Shown here piece by piece: positions 36,601 through 49,504 of a DNA stretch of 64,000 nt (positions within the stretch are counted from its first letter, which is position 1; each line of letters opens with the position of its first letter). The stretch comes from Odobenus rosmarus divergens (lineage: Eukaryota > Chordata > Mammalia > Carnivora > Odobenidae): assembly GCF_000321225.1 (NCBI RefSeq), contig NW_004451010.1, positions 2,131,161 to 2,195,160 of the forward strand, in the 5' to 3' direction. A model generated the notes under the pieces. The model searched no databases. It was not told where the DNA came from and worked only from the letters and a program-made list of their open reading frames with translations. The position numbers and the translations under genes were made by a program.

Positions 36601-39600
36601 TTTCAAGGAACTGTATGGACAATGTGTCCAGTGCAGATAGAATTAGGGAGATACACTCAGGAGAAGTTTTGTTTTGTTAGTTTCTCTCATTTTTAATTTT
36701 TTTAAAAGGTTTTATTTATTTATTTGACAGAGAGAGAGAGCTAGCACAAGTAGGCAGAGTGGCAGGCAGAGGGAGAGGGAGAAGCAGGCTCCCTGCTGAG
36801 CAGAGGCAGAGAGCCCGATCTGGGGCTTAGTCTCAGGACCCTGGGATCATGACTTGAGCCAAAGGCAGATGCTTAACTGACCGAGCCCACCCAGGCGCTC
36901 CAAGTTTTCCTCATTTTTTAATTCTTTCCCTAATGCTACTGAAAACCCTATGAGTTAGGACCAAGAGGGACTTAAAACTAGTACCCTTATTCTATACTCA
37001 GTATTACATTTTTCTCATATTTCTAGACATAACAATCATCAGAGATGTGTAGCATTATAGTTAGGCAAATCATGACTCTGGAAATCCTTATGGGGGGGCC
37101 ACTTATTGTTGACCCAGTAACATTGAAATTGTGTTAGTTAAAATAGGTATAGTTTCTAGGAATAAACAGAAAGCTCTCATGCAAGCAAAAATGTGCAGGT
37201 GTTTGCTTTACCTTCACCCTCTCTTTAGTGATTATCTACATGTTCCTTTTTTTATATGTTAAAGGCTTTGGTAGTACAGTAGGAAAATGGTGAATTTGCA
37301 AAATCTTGGAAAGTTTTTTATTCAGTTGTCATCGTTGTTGTTGTTTTAGTTTACATTTCAGCAATACAAAGCTATCGCTATGTCCTTATACACATCATCA
37401 TGCTCTGTCATGCTTTCATGCTTTTTCCATGCCTCTGGAATGCCTTCCTATTTTAAAAAAAATTATCCATTCATTGCTTGATTACAGATCCCCTTCTAAT
37501 CCAGCTGAACCATTGCTGCCTTTGTGAAATCTTCCCTCACTCCCCTAGTTAGATTTAGCTCTTCCTTCTTCTGCTTCTTCTGCTGTGCTACAAATAACAC
37601 TTTAAGAGCATTCGTGACAATTGTGTGCATGTTTGCTTTAGAGTGAACCTGTAAGTACTTTGAGGGTAGGAAGCATATTGTCATCTCTAGCACCTTGCAC
37701 AGTGTTTAGTACTTAGGAGGTTATCAAAAGCCATTAGTTAAATTTGTTGAATGTGTCCACAAGGACCTCATTTGCTAGTGGAAGAACAGATAGGTGAACC
37801 AAAGTCCAGGGTATATTGTGGCAAGTGCTGTAATAAAGGGAGTGGAAGGTGCTACAACAACATAGAGAAAAAAGGGATTGATAGACTGTGGATGGCCTCA
37901 AAAGGAAGTGACACTGGAATTGGGTCTTAAAAAATGACTAGTGCTCTAAATATTTAGGAGCAGGGGAAGGATATTCAGGGTAGACGGAATACTTAAGGCA
38001 AGCACATGGAGGTGTGACATTGCATAGAGTATTGGAGAAACAAGAAAGAATTTGGTATCACTCATATGGAAGGTTCCTGGGAGTAAAATAGTGCAAGATG
38101 AACCTGGCAAAAGATATGTATCTGGTGGAGATCAGAGACCTTGGATGTCAGGCACCGTTCTTCTGAAATATGTGCTTTATACTGAAGAATTGTGGACAGT
38201 GCAGTTAATAATGCCTCTAATATATTTTAGAGTATCTGTAAAAGTGAATAGGTTCTAAGCTTTGTGTATTAATTATTGCAATTTAGCAAACCAGTTATGA
38301 GACAACTTAGGGGCACAATATTTATGGCAGAATGGCAAATGCAAAGGCCCTGAAACAGCTGTCTATCATACTTTGCTTCATTAAATAAGGCTTATCATCC
38401 AAATAAAAATATAAGCTCCTGGAAGGCAGAATTCACATTGTATATTTTTTTCAACCCTTCGTATTCTAGGCAAGAGTAGAAACCATCTGTATTTGTTGAA
38501 ATGAAATGAATTGACTAGTTTCTGTAGGTATTAATGCTGGTAATATTTCAAAATTGTTGAAAGCTGTATAATCTGAAGTAAAAGCATTTTTATAACTTTT
38601 AATTTTAATTTGCACTAATTAATATAGAAATGATTGATGAAATTGTGCTCTGGAAAACTAGAGTGAACTTTTGGAAATTTTAAAATGTTCAATAGGCTAA
38701 TTTATTGAAGTATTGCACTCTAAGATTTTAATAGTGTACTAGAACATAAGGATACATTTGTTTATGATATTAATGCATAATAGATTTCAGCTATGTATTT
38801 AAATTGCCAGATTTTAGGGAAGGTTTCTTCACTTTCACACTGAGGATCTGGGGTGAGCCAAACTTCAAAGAGCCTTTCATTTTTAGAGGGATGATATCAT
38901 ATGGTAAACATTAATTTCCAGTATGTTTATGGTAGAAGAATAATTGGAGATAGTGAAGACTAAATGAAGCTTATACTAGGAGAAATAATAATTTTTCACT
39001 TATTTGAGAAACTAAGAAATATTAATTAGCTATATAAATAATAAATACCACATAAACTATCACCTATTAGCATTGTTCTTTTTTTTCAGCTGGGTGGTAG
39101 GGACATACTAATCTTTATGCTATTTACATATTTATTATGTATGGCCCAGTTCATAATAAAATTGGACATAAAATTGGTAGTATGGCTTGTGTCCTAACTC
39201 AATGCCAATTTACAAATTACATTTTGTAGTTAAGGTACTGTTCGAAGTTCACACTGCTATCACTTCTTATTAATTATTGCTTGAACAGTTTGTTGGTCAA
39301 AAAGTCCCAAATGCGTATATGACACAAAGGTTCAGCTATCTGTTTCCCTTAGTGATTCTTTATAGGATCAAATAACTCATTAGTCAAGTTCTTTAAGAAC
39401 CCCTAAAGCTGTTTGCCTACATGTAAGAGGACACTACTAGCAAGCCTGGTTGTGCCCCTGTTTCTTTGGGGTCTGCGAGACTTCTGAAGAAACATGCCTC
39501 CTCTAGAATTCATATTCCCCAAGACTATCAAACTCTTCCATGATTGTGTCCTAGTCAGTGTTTTTATGCATATCTCTTTGAACAGTGTTAGGGCTCAGTA

Positions 39601-40803
39601 GATATTAGACTATCAAAAGGAAAACATACTTTGAAATACAAGTTGGTACTGTAGTGCATTAAATTACTTTTCCTGCTTTCTTTGGTTATTTTTCACCCTT
39701 TGCAAAGGCGGTGACTTTAAGAGGATCATGGTTTGGCTTACTGTGTCTTCCACGCACTTCATGAAATGCTGTTTCTCTCTTTATCTTTCATCCTACACCG
39801 ATACATGAGAAGATATACCTTATTTCTGTGAAATGCCATGGTAACCAAGGGTTTCATGATGGTGTATGCTAGCATCAAAGCATTTTTGTTTCACAGAGAA
39901 CAAGAATCTAGTGTATAGCTACAGGAGCCTTTCCCAGCAGGAGTAAGAGGCGTATGGTTTGTATAATAAATAGTCTCTTAAAATGACTACGTCATAAAAA
40001 TGTCTTGTTCTTGGTTGTGCACATTCTTTCTGAAGTGAAGCTGGCCTACTTCCCTTATCTTTTATTCCCTGGGCTGGCATCCTTGGAAACACATTGATTG
40101 GGAGGTTTGAAGACAAGTAATTCTAATGGAAATATTGGAACATAACAGCAGGGCATTTTGAATCATTACAGATTTACCCTTCTACATGGCACCTAGCCTC
40201 CAAAAATTCTTGCCATGCTGACTTTTACATGATACCACTTATTTTATGTAGCATGGGCAATGAGGAGCAATGTTCCTCCATTATGGCCAGACCTATATGT
40301 CAGATTTAGAAATCCCACGAGAAGAGGCACGTGCTGTTCAGAACCAATTTGGAAAGTAGACAATTAACTAAAAATTTTTATTTGGAAAAATATCCACAGC
40401 AAATTAGACATGTGAGGAATACCTTGCTTTGGGTTACACATTATCTGAGTGGATAGGCTCATAGGCTGTGTTGAATGATGTGGCCTTACTATACTTACAG
40501 TAATTCATCTTATTTTATTTACAGTGGGTTTTTTTTTAAGATTTTATTTATTTATTTGAGAGAGAGAGAACAAGCAGGGGGATGGACAGAGGGAGAAGCA
40601 GGCTCTCTGCTGAGCAAGGAGCCCGATGCAGGGCTCGATCCCAGGACCCTGGGATCACAACCCAAGCGGAAGGCAGCCGCTTAACCGACTGAGCCACCGG
40701 GTGCCCCTTTACTGGCCGTGGTTTAACTGGCTGCTGCTTTCTTACTCTTTCTGCCTTTCTTACCCCCGCTCCCACCCTTCTCTCTTATTCTCTCTCTCAC
40801 AAG

Positions 40804-40845
<42 letters not shown>

Positions 40846-43800
40846 ACTGAGTGACTCTGCACATCAGTGATACAACAAAAGTACACCTCTGCGTTTTGAT
40901 GAGTAATGAGTAATCTCTCTGTATGGAATGAAGAAAAGCTGATTACGTCTCTGATTTTTATATTTTCATTTTCATCTCAACTACTTTATTTTGTTATTCT
41001 TTGTGGGTACTCTGGTCATTTCCTCAAATCACGCAGAAACAGCATTTTCCTCATCACGACTGAGCTCTGTAGCATTGAAGAAGGACCATTTGGCCGAAGC
41101 AGAACCATCCGTGGCTAGCACGGCAGGCCAACGGCAGCCTGGTAGCAGTCATGCTTTGGGGGGGTTTCAGGCTTTGGTGAAAAGCAGCAAGCATAAGCGG
41201 GAAATTAAGAATAGTAACTCCTCATGCTAATAATTTATTAGCAGTGTTGTGAGTTCTGACAGGAGAACCCATTTCCCTCTTGTTTAGCCTCTATCCTCCA
41301 TGCCTGAGAGCTCTGAGGTAATGAAAAGACAGAAATACTACAGCAGCGACAGCAGTTACGACAGCAGCCGCAGCGCTTCAGAACCCGAGGACGAGAACGA
41401 AGAGTACCAAAATAAGAACAGGGAAAAGCAAGTTACGTATAACCTTAAACAGTCCAACAACTACAAATTAATTCAACAATCCAGTAAGTTAATTTCTTCT
41501 AATTTCGTTGTTATGTGAAGAATTATGGAACGGAAATTACTGAACTCAATAAAAGACCTTGGGCCACAAGAACCCTTGCCGTGTGTGAGGGGAGCTGGAC
41601 TCCATCCCACTTCCTTCCCTCACCTGACCTGGGCACACCGCACAGTCCCTTCCAGGGGCTGCACATGGAAAACAAACAGGCTGAATGAAGGGTCTCTGCG
41701 AGTCCTTTCTTCTTTATTTCACAGTTCTTGTGACGTCCTGGATTGTCGCATGGATTTTGTGAAATGGGCCTCATGGCTGCTGATCTGCGGGCTGCATTCT
41801 CTCTTAAGACAGTTATGTTCCCTCATTCCTTTTCCCCCCGCTTTCCCTCCCTTTTGGTCACCAGTTTTATTTTATATGCTCACCTCTTCTTAAAAAATGT
41901 GTGTCTCTCTCCAGGCATTTGACTTGAACCTCTCTGTGAGCCGCGCGATTGTGAAATAGTTGAAGTTTTGTTCCCTCCTGTTTTCATCAGGGCTAAGCAC
42001 TTAAGTGAGGACTTTGGGGATACCTACAGCAAGAGTTCCGGACAGTAACCAGCCAGCTGCTCTGTTGGCTTCCCTTCCGTCTTCTTCTTTTCTCTTTCAT
42101 CCTTTCTTTTCACATTTTCTCTCTCCTCCATTCTGTCACTCGTTCCTTCTTTGATTTCACATGGGTCCACGATTCTTTCGTCCCCCGAAGTCCAGTGTGG
42201 TATTGCTGTTTTCCCAGGCTCATTTGGATCCCTCTTTCCCCATGCTGCCTCCAAGGCAGGGCTTTTCTTAACCCCTCTCTCCTGCCTCTGCCTCATCCTC
42301 CATTGCCCCAGGGCTCCACGAGAGGAGCCAGTTCAGTCATGCAGGAAACACAACTGCGATCCTTCGTTGATCTCCAGCACTGGTTTACTTAATACGTTAG
42401 TTCTCTGGTAATGAGAGTGCTTTAAACCTGGCTTTCCAAACTTATGGCAAAATACCACAAGGAATGCAGCACAAACAGATGAAGATTTTTAATTATCTCT
42501 TCCCAAATTATCATGAAGACTTTTAATATTCTTTCTTTTCCTTTTCCTTTACTTTCTTTTACTGAATTGTTTTATAAAGATACATGCTAATGTTCCTGTC
42601 TTTGAGAGTTCATGTGTTTGGAGGGGAAATAATGTACTATATTGCATTTCATTTATTTATTTACTCATTTAAGATGTCTGTTGTGAGCACCTGTTCTAGA
42701 GTTTGCAAGCTATTTTATCAATTACTTCCTTTTTTCCTTAAAGATGCCTTAAGTACTTTCAGCGTGTCTCTGAAAGTATGGCTCTGTTTCTCTTTTGGAA
42801 GCTGACATTGTCTTGTCCAGATCTCATCGGTTGTTTAACCCCTTGTGTAAGGTGTGCATCCCTAAGAGCGCAAGCCAACAGAGGATGAGGGTAGGGTTGC
42901 GAAAATGTTGCCAAGATTTCTATAGCTCTGACATTGTTCTTTGTTCTCAGACCAAAAATAAATTGAGATCAGAAAAATAGTGCACTAAAAATGTTTTTAA
43001 GTGTGAATTCACATTTTAAAGCTAACTTAGCTCAGTTATATATCTTCTTCCTTATTAGTTATATTTTATTTTTATAGTCATTAGGAATTACCACAAAGGT
43101 TTCCATTTGTTTTATATTCTCTCTTTAATATTACACTGAGGAATACCATAGCCACAAACCCTCCTTGAGCTTTCTCTCCAAAGTGATGCTAGTGATGGGA
43201 CAAAATCCAGATTATGTGTAACATTTTCTGGTGTAGAGAGCTAACTTAGGAAACTTATACTTGTTATAGTTTCAAAGATATATTTTGGGTTGATATAAGG
43301 TGTTCATATATAAAACTATATGAAATATTTTTCTCGCATAACTTGTATATGCAAGTTACAACCATTTTTTGCTCGTCTGCCTAAATATTATTGGCGTATC
43401 TAGTGACTTAATTATTCTGTCTGAATTTCCAGTGTGTGCAGGGGAAAAATGGGAATCTGTGGTGATTCAAGAGAAAGGATATTTTTCTTCTGCTCCTGTG
43501 ATCAGGTTATACATGTCCAAACTATCACCTTAAGCCCTTAAAGAGAGCAGAACCAAGGTGTAGGTAGTAGCACATGCTTTTGTGTTTTCCTAGTAGCAGA
43601 TTGACTAGTGATATGTTCCTCACACAGCTCTTTTCTAGAAGCATAGTCCTTTAAAAAAATTGGATGTGACTTTTAGGTTCAGAAGAAAGTTAATAATTGG
43701 AACAAGTGGAAGGTTTTTTTTTTTAAACATCTTTTATAGCTTTAATGAGTATATTTTTTATACTCACCAGAACCAAATGGTATTAGGCTTATCCTCGACT

Positions 43801-46800
43801 CAAAATATCCTATAGAAATACATCCCTAAATATAAAGGCAATGTCCATTGCCTTTATAAAGTTTAAATTTTTTTCAACAGCTAATGAAGAGAAATATTTG
43901 GGTATTCAACCTGCCTTCATGTGAGTTTTATTAAATTATTTAATTAATGAAGATTGATATATTCCCCAAGCAGAGAGAGAATATAGAACAGAGGGTATTT
44001 ACAAAATGAACTGAAAAGGATATAACTGTTGATGATATTGAGTGATATTCTGTTTCCCTGTGCCAGGAATCAAAATTTACCTGGAACAGTTGGTTCTCTT
44101 TTTTAAATGGTCTCAATATTCATTGAGGAAGATATTCTTTGGTTTTCCCTAGTTTGTTCTGATAACAATCTCTAGACCTAGACATTTTTTTCTTGACTTA
44201 AATCTTCTACTATGGGAATCTAAATCTAGGTGTTTTTTTTTTTTTCATTCTTGTCTCCTGTGAATAAGAAGACTACCTGTCTACTACTACTCTTGTAATA
44301 CCAATTATATATTTAAACTCCATTAGGATAATCTTTATGTCTTTCTTCTGTTTTACTGTGTTTTTTTTCCTTACCTGCCCTAAATTCTATAACATCCATT
44401 TATTCTGGCCACTCTCTAGACTCCTTTCCATCCCTCCCTATGAAGCTTGCTATAAAATATTCTATTTTTAACCTATACACAGATTCTAATCAATGACCAG
44501 TCTAATGCAAAGATAGTAGGTGGCATGATGCTTTAGAAAGGAAGGGAGGATACTGACATTATATAGGTCAGGACTTAAACCTGAGCTTGGCCATTTTCTC
44601 ATCATGTGATCTTGAGAAAGTTCTTCTTCTGAGCCTCCAGACAATGCAGATTCCTACTTCAGAGGGTTTCTGTGAGGATTAAGATGAAAGTGTAGCACCT
44701 AGCAAGGTGCCTGGCTTATAGAAGGTGCTTTGTAAATGTTAGTTTTCCTTTCTTCTGGTTCCTTTATGTCATGTGTCAAGAACAGAACTGTTTAAAAAAT
44801 TGTTCTCATGGTAACCATTAATACATGATAGGGGTTCTGCACCAAATTTACTGTTTAAGCTGAAGAATTAACTTCAAACTCATATTCTCGTGATGATGTC
44901 TGTGCTTTCACATTTATTGCTGTTTTGCTACCATGTGGTCTAATTGTTAGTTTAAATCCAATGCAGTGGGAAACTTACTAACTCTGCTACTGTACTGTCC
45001 CTCCTCTCCATTATCATAGGCTCCATTAGGCGCTCAGTCAGTTGCCCTCGGTCCATCTCTTCTCAGTCACCTTCCAGCGCAGACAGCCGCCCCTTTTCTG
45101 CGCAACAAGTGATACCAGCATCCCGGCCAAATTCAGGGTCCCGGTCACATTCTTTAAACCGTGCCTCCTCCTACATGAGGCATCTGCCTCACACTAATGA
45201 TGCCAGCTCTCCTAACTCTCAGATGGTAAGTCACTGATCTTGCTCCACTGAGATTACAGGAAGCACTATCCTCAGGATTTAGACGGCAAGGGATTGGCTG
45301 GGAGGATGGGAGGAGGACAGATTGCACCCCAGGTCCTTTCTGTAACTCAGCTCACGGTCTTCTGGAATTTGGATGATTCATCTGTCTTAACCTGTAACTT
45401 AAAAAGCAGACCCCACTATATCATAGAACTTGAGGATGGACACAGAATAGCATTTTATTTTCCATTTGCTGATGGTGTAGGATAATTTTGTTGAATTTTA
45501 TCTGAGTAGGTATATAATCTTACAGTGTATTGTGCAGTACAGCTGTAAATTTGGGGGAATTTGTTGGACGGTAAATTTTCCTTAATGGGACTCTTGATTA
45601 ATAGATTAAAAAAACAAACCATTGATAAATTAGCCTTAGAGCACTGAAGTATTAACATTGTTGATAATGTTTTCTTTATGTTTAAATTAACATATATCAT
45701 TCTTTCCTTAGCATGAATCCCAAAGATTCGTGTTGAAGAAGTCAGCGAGTTTATTTTGCAACCAGGCTTACTTGTAGATGCTCAAATAGATATCTCCTTG
45801 TACCCTCACATAGGCCAGGGATTTATTTAAATTGTTTATTTAATGTGAATGATGTTCCCAAATAGAAGAGTTTAGAAAATATAAATGAATGAATTTCACT
45901 TGGTAACAATCAATAATTATTTTTTCTAATCAAGAATTGCCTAGGGTATATGTAACAAATGAACTGACCAGGAAGTCTTTTTTTAAACACTTATATTTTT
46001 ATTTTAGTATTTTGAGCTAAATAAACTATAACTGTGTGGAAGTGTGAAAGACACTCTTGGGAAATCATATCCGGTTAACCCTAAGAATAAATGTAAAAGA
46101 AATTATTTTCTTTTTCATTGTTTTTTTTAATTAAAAGTGCATCATTTTTACCTAGAAATATCTTTCAGATTGTAGTGGCACAATGAAATAAGACCCCCTC
46201 CAAATATCTGTATTCTTTCAAATTTAAGAGTGAGTCTTTGCGGCAACTGAGAACAAAGGAACAAGAAGACGATCTAACGAGTCAGACCTTATTTGTCCTC
46301 AAGGACATGAAGATCCGGTTTCCAGGAAAATCAGATGCAGAATCATTACTTCTGATAGAAGATGTGAGTATTTGATGTATATGAAATTTCAAGGAGCTCG
46401 CAACTTTTTATTCTTCTTCTTAAAATATTAAAATTTATTTCCTGATGGCATTATTCTCAATGACATGGTAAACTTAACTGATGTTCTTTTCAACCTCCAC
46501 AAGCTTTAGAAAATACAGGGGTTATATTAATTATTATGATTCATGAGCAGTGAGATCACGTAATCAGTAATGCAAAGTATCTTTTAGTGTCTAGTCTTAT
46601 TTTAATGATGCAATTGCTTCATCAAGTGAGAATAATTAATGTTCTTAATGATGAAAGAAATATCAAAGTTAAGCCTCCTTCTGTAAAGATTTAGAAGGAT
46701 CTAACATGGTTTGAGTTGTAATGAAAAAAAAATAGGGCCCTGGGTATGAAATGTCAAGAATATTTGAATGTGATACCTTGAATGGTTTTTGTCAAATTGT

Positions 46801-49467
46801 GAAATGGCTCATGTTGGGGGTGTTTTTCTTCTTATAAACACATTTGCACCACCCAGTGGAACATTCTAAAATGACACAGTCCTGAAAAATTCACATTAAA
46901 GTCAATGATTTACTCCTATTTTAGAAAGAAGTTCCAAGTTATTCAGATATTTCTGGTGAAAAAGCATTCCTTCAGAGATTGATTTCATTTAAACATCTGT
47001 TTCAAATTGACATTCCTAGGTAATCCCTCAGTAACAGAAGATTGTTTTCTGGTTTCCCTGTTTTGTTTAGTTTTGTTTGGGGTTTTGGTTTTGGTTTTTA
47101 GTTGTGGGTTTTTTTTGGTTTGTTTTGGTTTGTTTTTGTTGTTGCTGTTGTTGTTCCAGAGGAGAAGGCACCATCTAGTGGCCAGTTATAGGATAAGAAC
47201 CAGAACGATGCACTTGGCATGTTTCACATTTTATCATTACTTTAGACCTGTCTGAAGCAACGGTCTTTCTGAAACAAAACAAACAAACCAAAAAGTACTA
47301 CAACAAATAATAACAAAAATTTAACTTTCTTAATTTAAAAAATTAATAGTGGCAATTTCTATTTTGTAATCATGACATAGTTATGAGCAAAATCCCCAAA
47401 TATTTTACATTATTTTGTTATATGAATATTTTAAAAAGGGAAAATGGTATCTTATTTACAAACGAGCTGATATTTGTTACATCAAGGAGAAAGGAGGAAA
47501 AATTAACATTAGTTGTAAAGCATTATGTAGATGTGTTTTTATTTACATGTTATTTTATTCAATCAAGTTCTTTTCTAGGTAAAGACAAAAATTTGTACCA
47601 TTTTACGTATATTTCTTAGAGATATTGGTTATATACCAACCTTTTGAATCAGGTAGGAGAAAAATTAGATAATCAGAAAGTAGAACTAATATTTGTGGCT
47701 GATGTGATTGTTTTATAAAGAATCGGCTTATATAATTAGTAAAATATAATGGATAATTATATAAGACATTAGGTTGTTTACTATATGCAGCAAATATTTT
47801 AATTTGTTTGCTACAGTATATATTACTAGAATATATATTTGGAAATTTTGCAGATTTGTAACAATAAAAACAAAACAAAGGTGAAATAGAACCCTGATTA
47901 CATATAGGCTATCTTCTAATGTATTGTTCAATATTCTGTTATTATATAGGGTGATGTGGTAAATATAGCTCTTGGAATTAAAATGGAAAATCTGTGTTTT
48001 GGGCTACTTCCCAAATCCTAGGTACCTGAAGACATTTGACTTCCATTTATTAGAGACTGTGTGCTTTTTATATCAAGAAGAGAAAACTTTGGATTCTGAT
48101 GGCTTCTTTACTTTAACTTAGAAATCTTTGCACACGTCTTTATGAAAGTAGACATTCTTTGTTGCAAGTGATATTACAGTGCTTCTGTTTCACAAATTAA
48201 TAAAATTGGTTTCAACCCATTCATTTGCTCTTTGTTACTTTTGAGGAAAATTTTAGATTAAATTTCTTAATGTTTCTCCCCCCAAACAGATCATTGATAA
48301 CTGGAAGTATCATAAAACAAAAGTGGCTTCATACTGGCTCATAAAATTGGACTCTGTAAAACAACGGAAAGTGAGTAATGCCAAAAAATAGGTTTGCCCT
48401 TTGGGGTTATGTATTAAGATCATTAAGCCATATTCATAATCAAACTATGTTCATGTTTATTTGTTTACTCGTTTCTTTACCAAATATTTATTACACAGCT
48501 ACTATGTTTCAGGTACTGTTCCAGGTTCTGAGATTAAAAAAATGAATTTAAGAAAAGCCCCATCGTCTCATAGAGCTTATATTTTAGTTAAGGTGTTTGA
48601 TAATAAACAATATGTACTAGAATGTAGGGTAGTTTTAAGTACCAGGAAGAAAAATAAATGAGGGTGAAAAATAGGGAGAAGGTAACCTTAGAGCAGAGAC
48701 CTAAAGGGAATAGTGCTGTGCAGATCCCTGCAAGTACAATGTATCAGGAGGTGGGGAGAGCAGTTACCGAGGCCCTGAGTCACAGGTCAGCTTGATGTGT
48801 GCACAAGGCACAGAAAGCATCATTTCATTCCCTCATGTATGGGATAGTTGGCCTTTGGCGTTCAAGAATGAAGTGGTGGTGAACACTGAAGTGGGATACA
48901 TGGGCAGGGGTCAGATCACAGCTTCAGAGGCTGTATAAACACCATGGATTTTATTCCAAGTGATGGGAAGTTGCTGGAAAATTTTGAGCAGAAGAGTTAT
49001 GTGGTCTGGTTTACAATTTAAAGGATCACGAGAGCTTAGAGAATAGAACTGGGGAGAGGGAATGTAGCAGAATAGAAGTAGAGAGCAACTAGGAGGTTTT
49101 TAGAGTGATGGAGGCAAGAGCTAATGGTTGCTTAGCTAGGGTGGTAACTGAATGGGCAGATACTGGGGAAAAGCAGGGGTTTCCAGCCATTATTACTATT
49201 GTTTCATTTTACTTTGATTTTGGTTTTGGACTTGTTAAGGCTGATACATTGATTAGACATCCAATCGAAGGTATTGAGTATGTAGTTGTATATATGAGTT
49301 TTTGAGTTCAGAGCTAAGGTTGTGAATGGAGATAGAAAATTTAAGAGTCAACCAGGATATTTAAACTGGCGGGACTGGATGATTACCTCGAGAGTGAGTG
49401 TGGTCAGAAAAGAGAAGAGCTTCAAGAACTGAGACCTGCGTCACTTCTACATGTAGAAACCAGAGAT

Positions 49468-49504
<37 letters not shown>

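Larger units (their letters stand above)
36509..41287 (+). other. TTLL7: Intron 11
   Basis: Contains a SINE (36702-36901), L2 in sense (37370-37740) and antisense (37745-38080), a further L2 3' end (38400-38515), the second copy of the local duplication (38609-38831), a SINE (40529-40707), an (AC)n repeat, and an exon-like open stretch (41037-41230). The stretch 38840-40500 shows no repeat I recognise. Confidence 0.85.

Noticed and set aside
41525..41893. A 122-codon open frame on the + strand
   Set aside because: It has no splice-consistent start, no family resemblance and no motif, and it lies in a GC-richer intron where long frames occur by chance.
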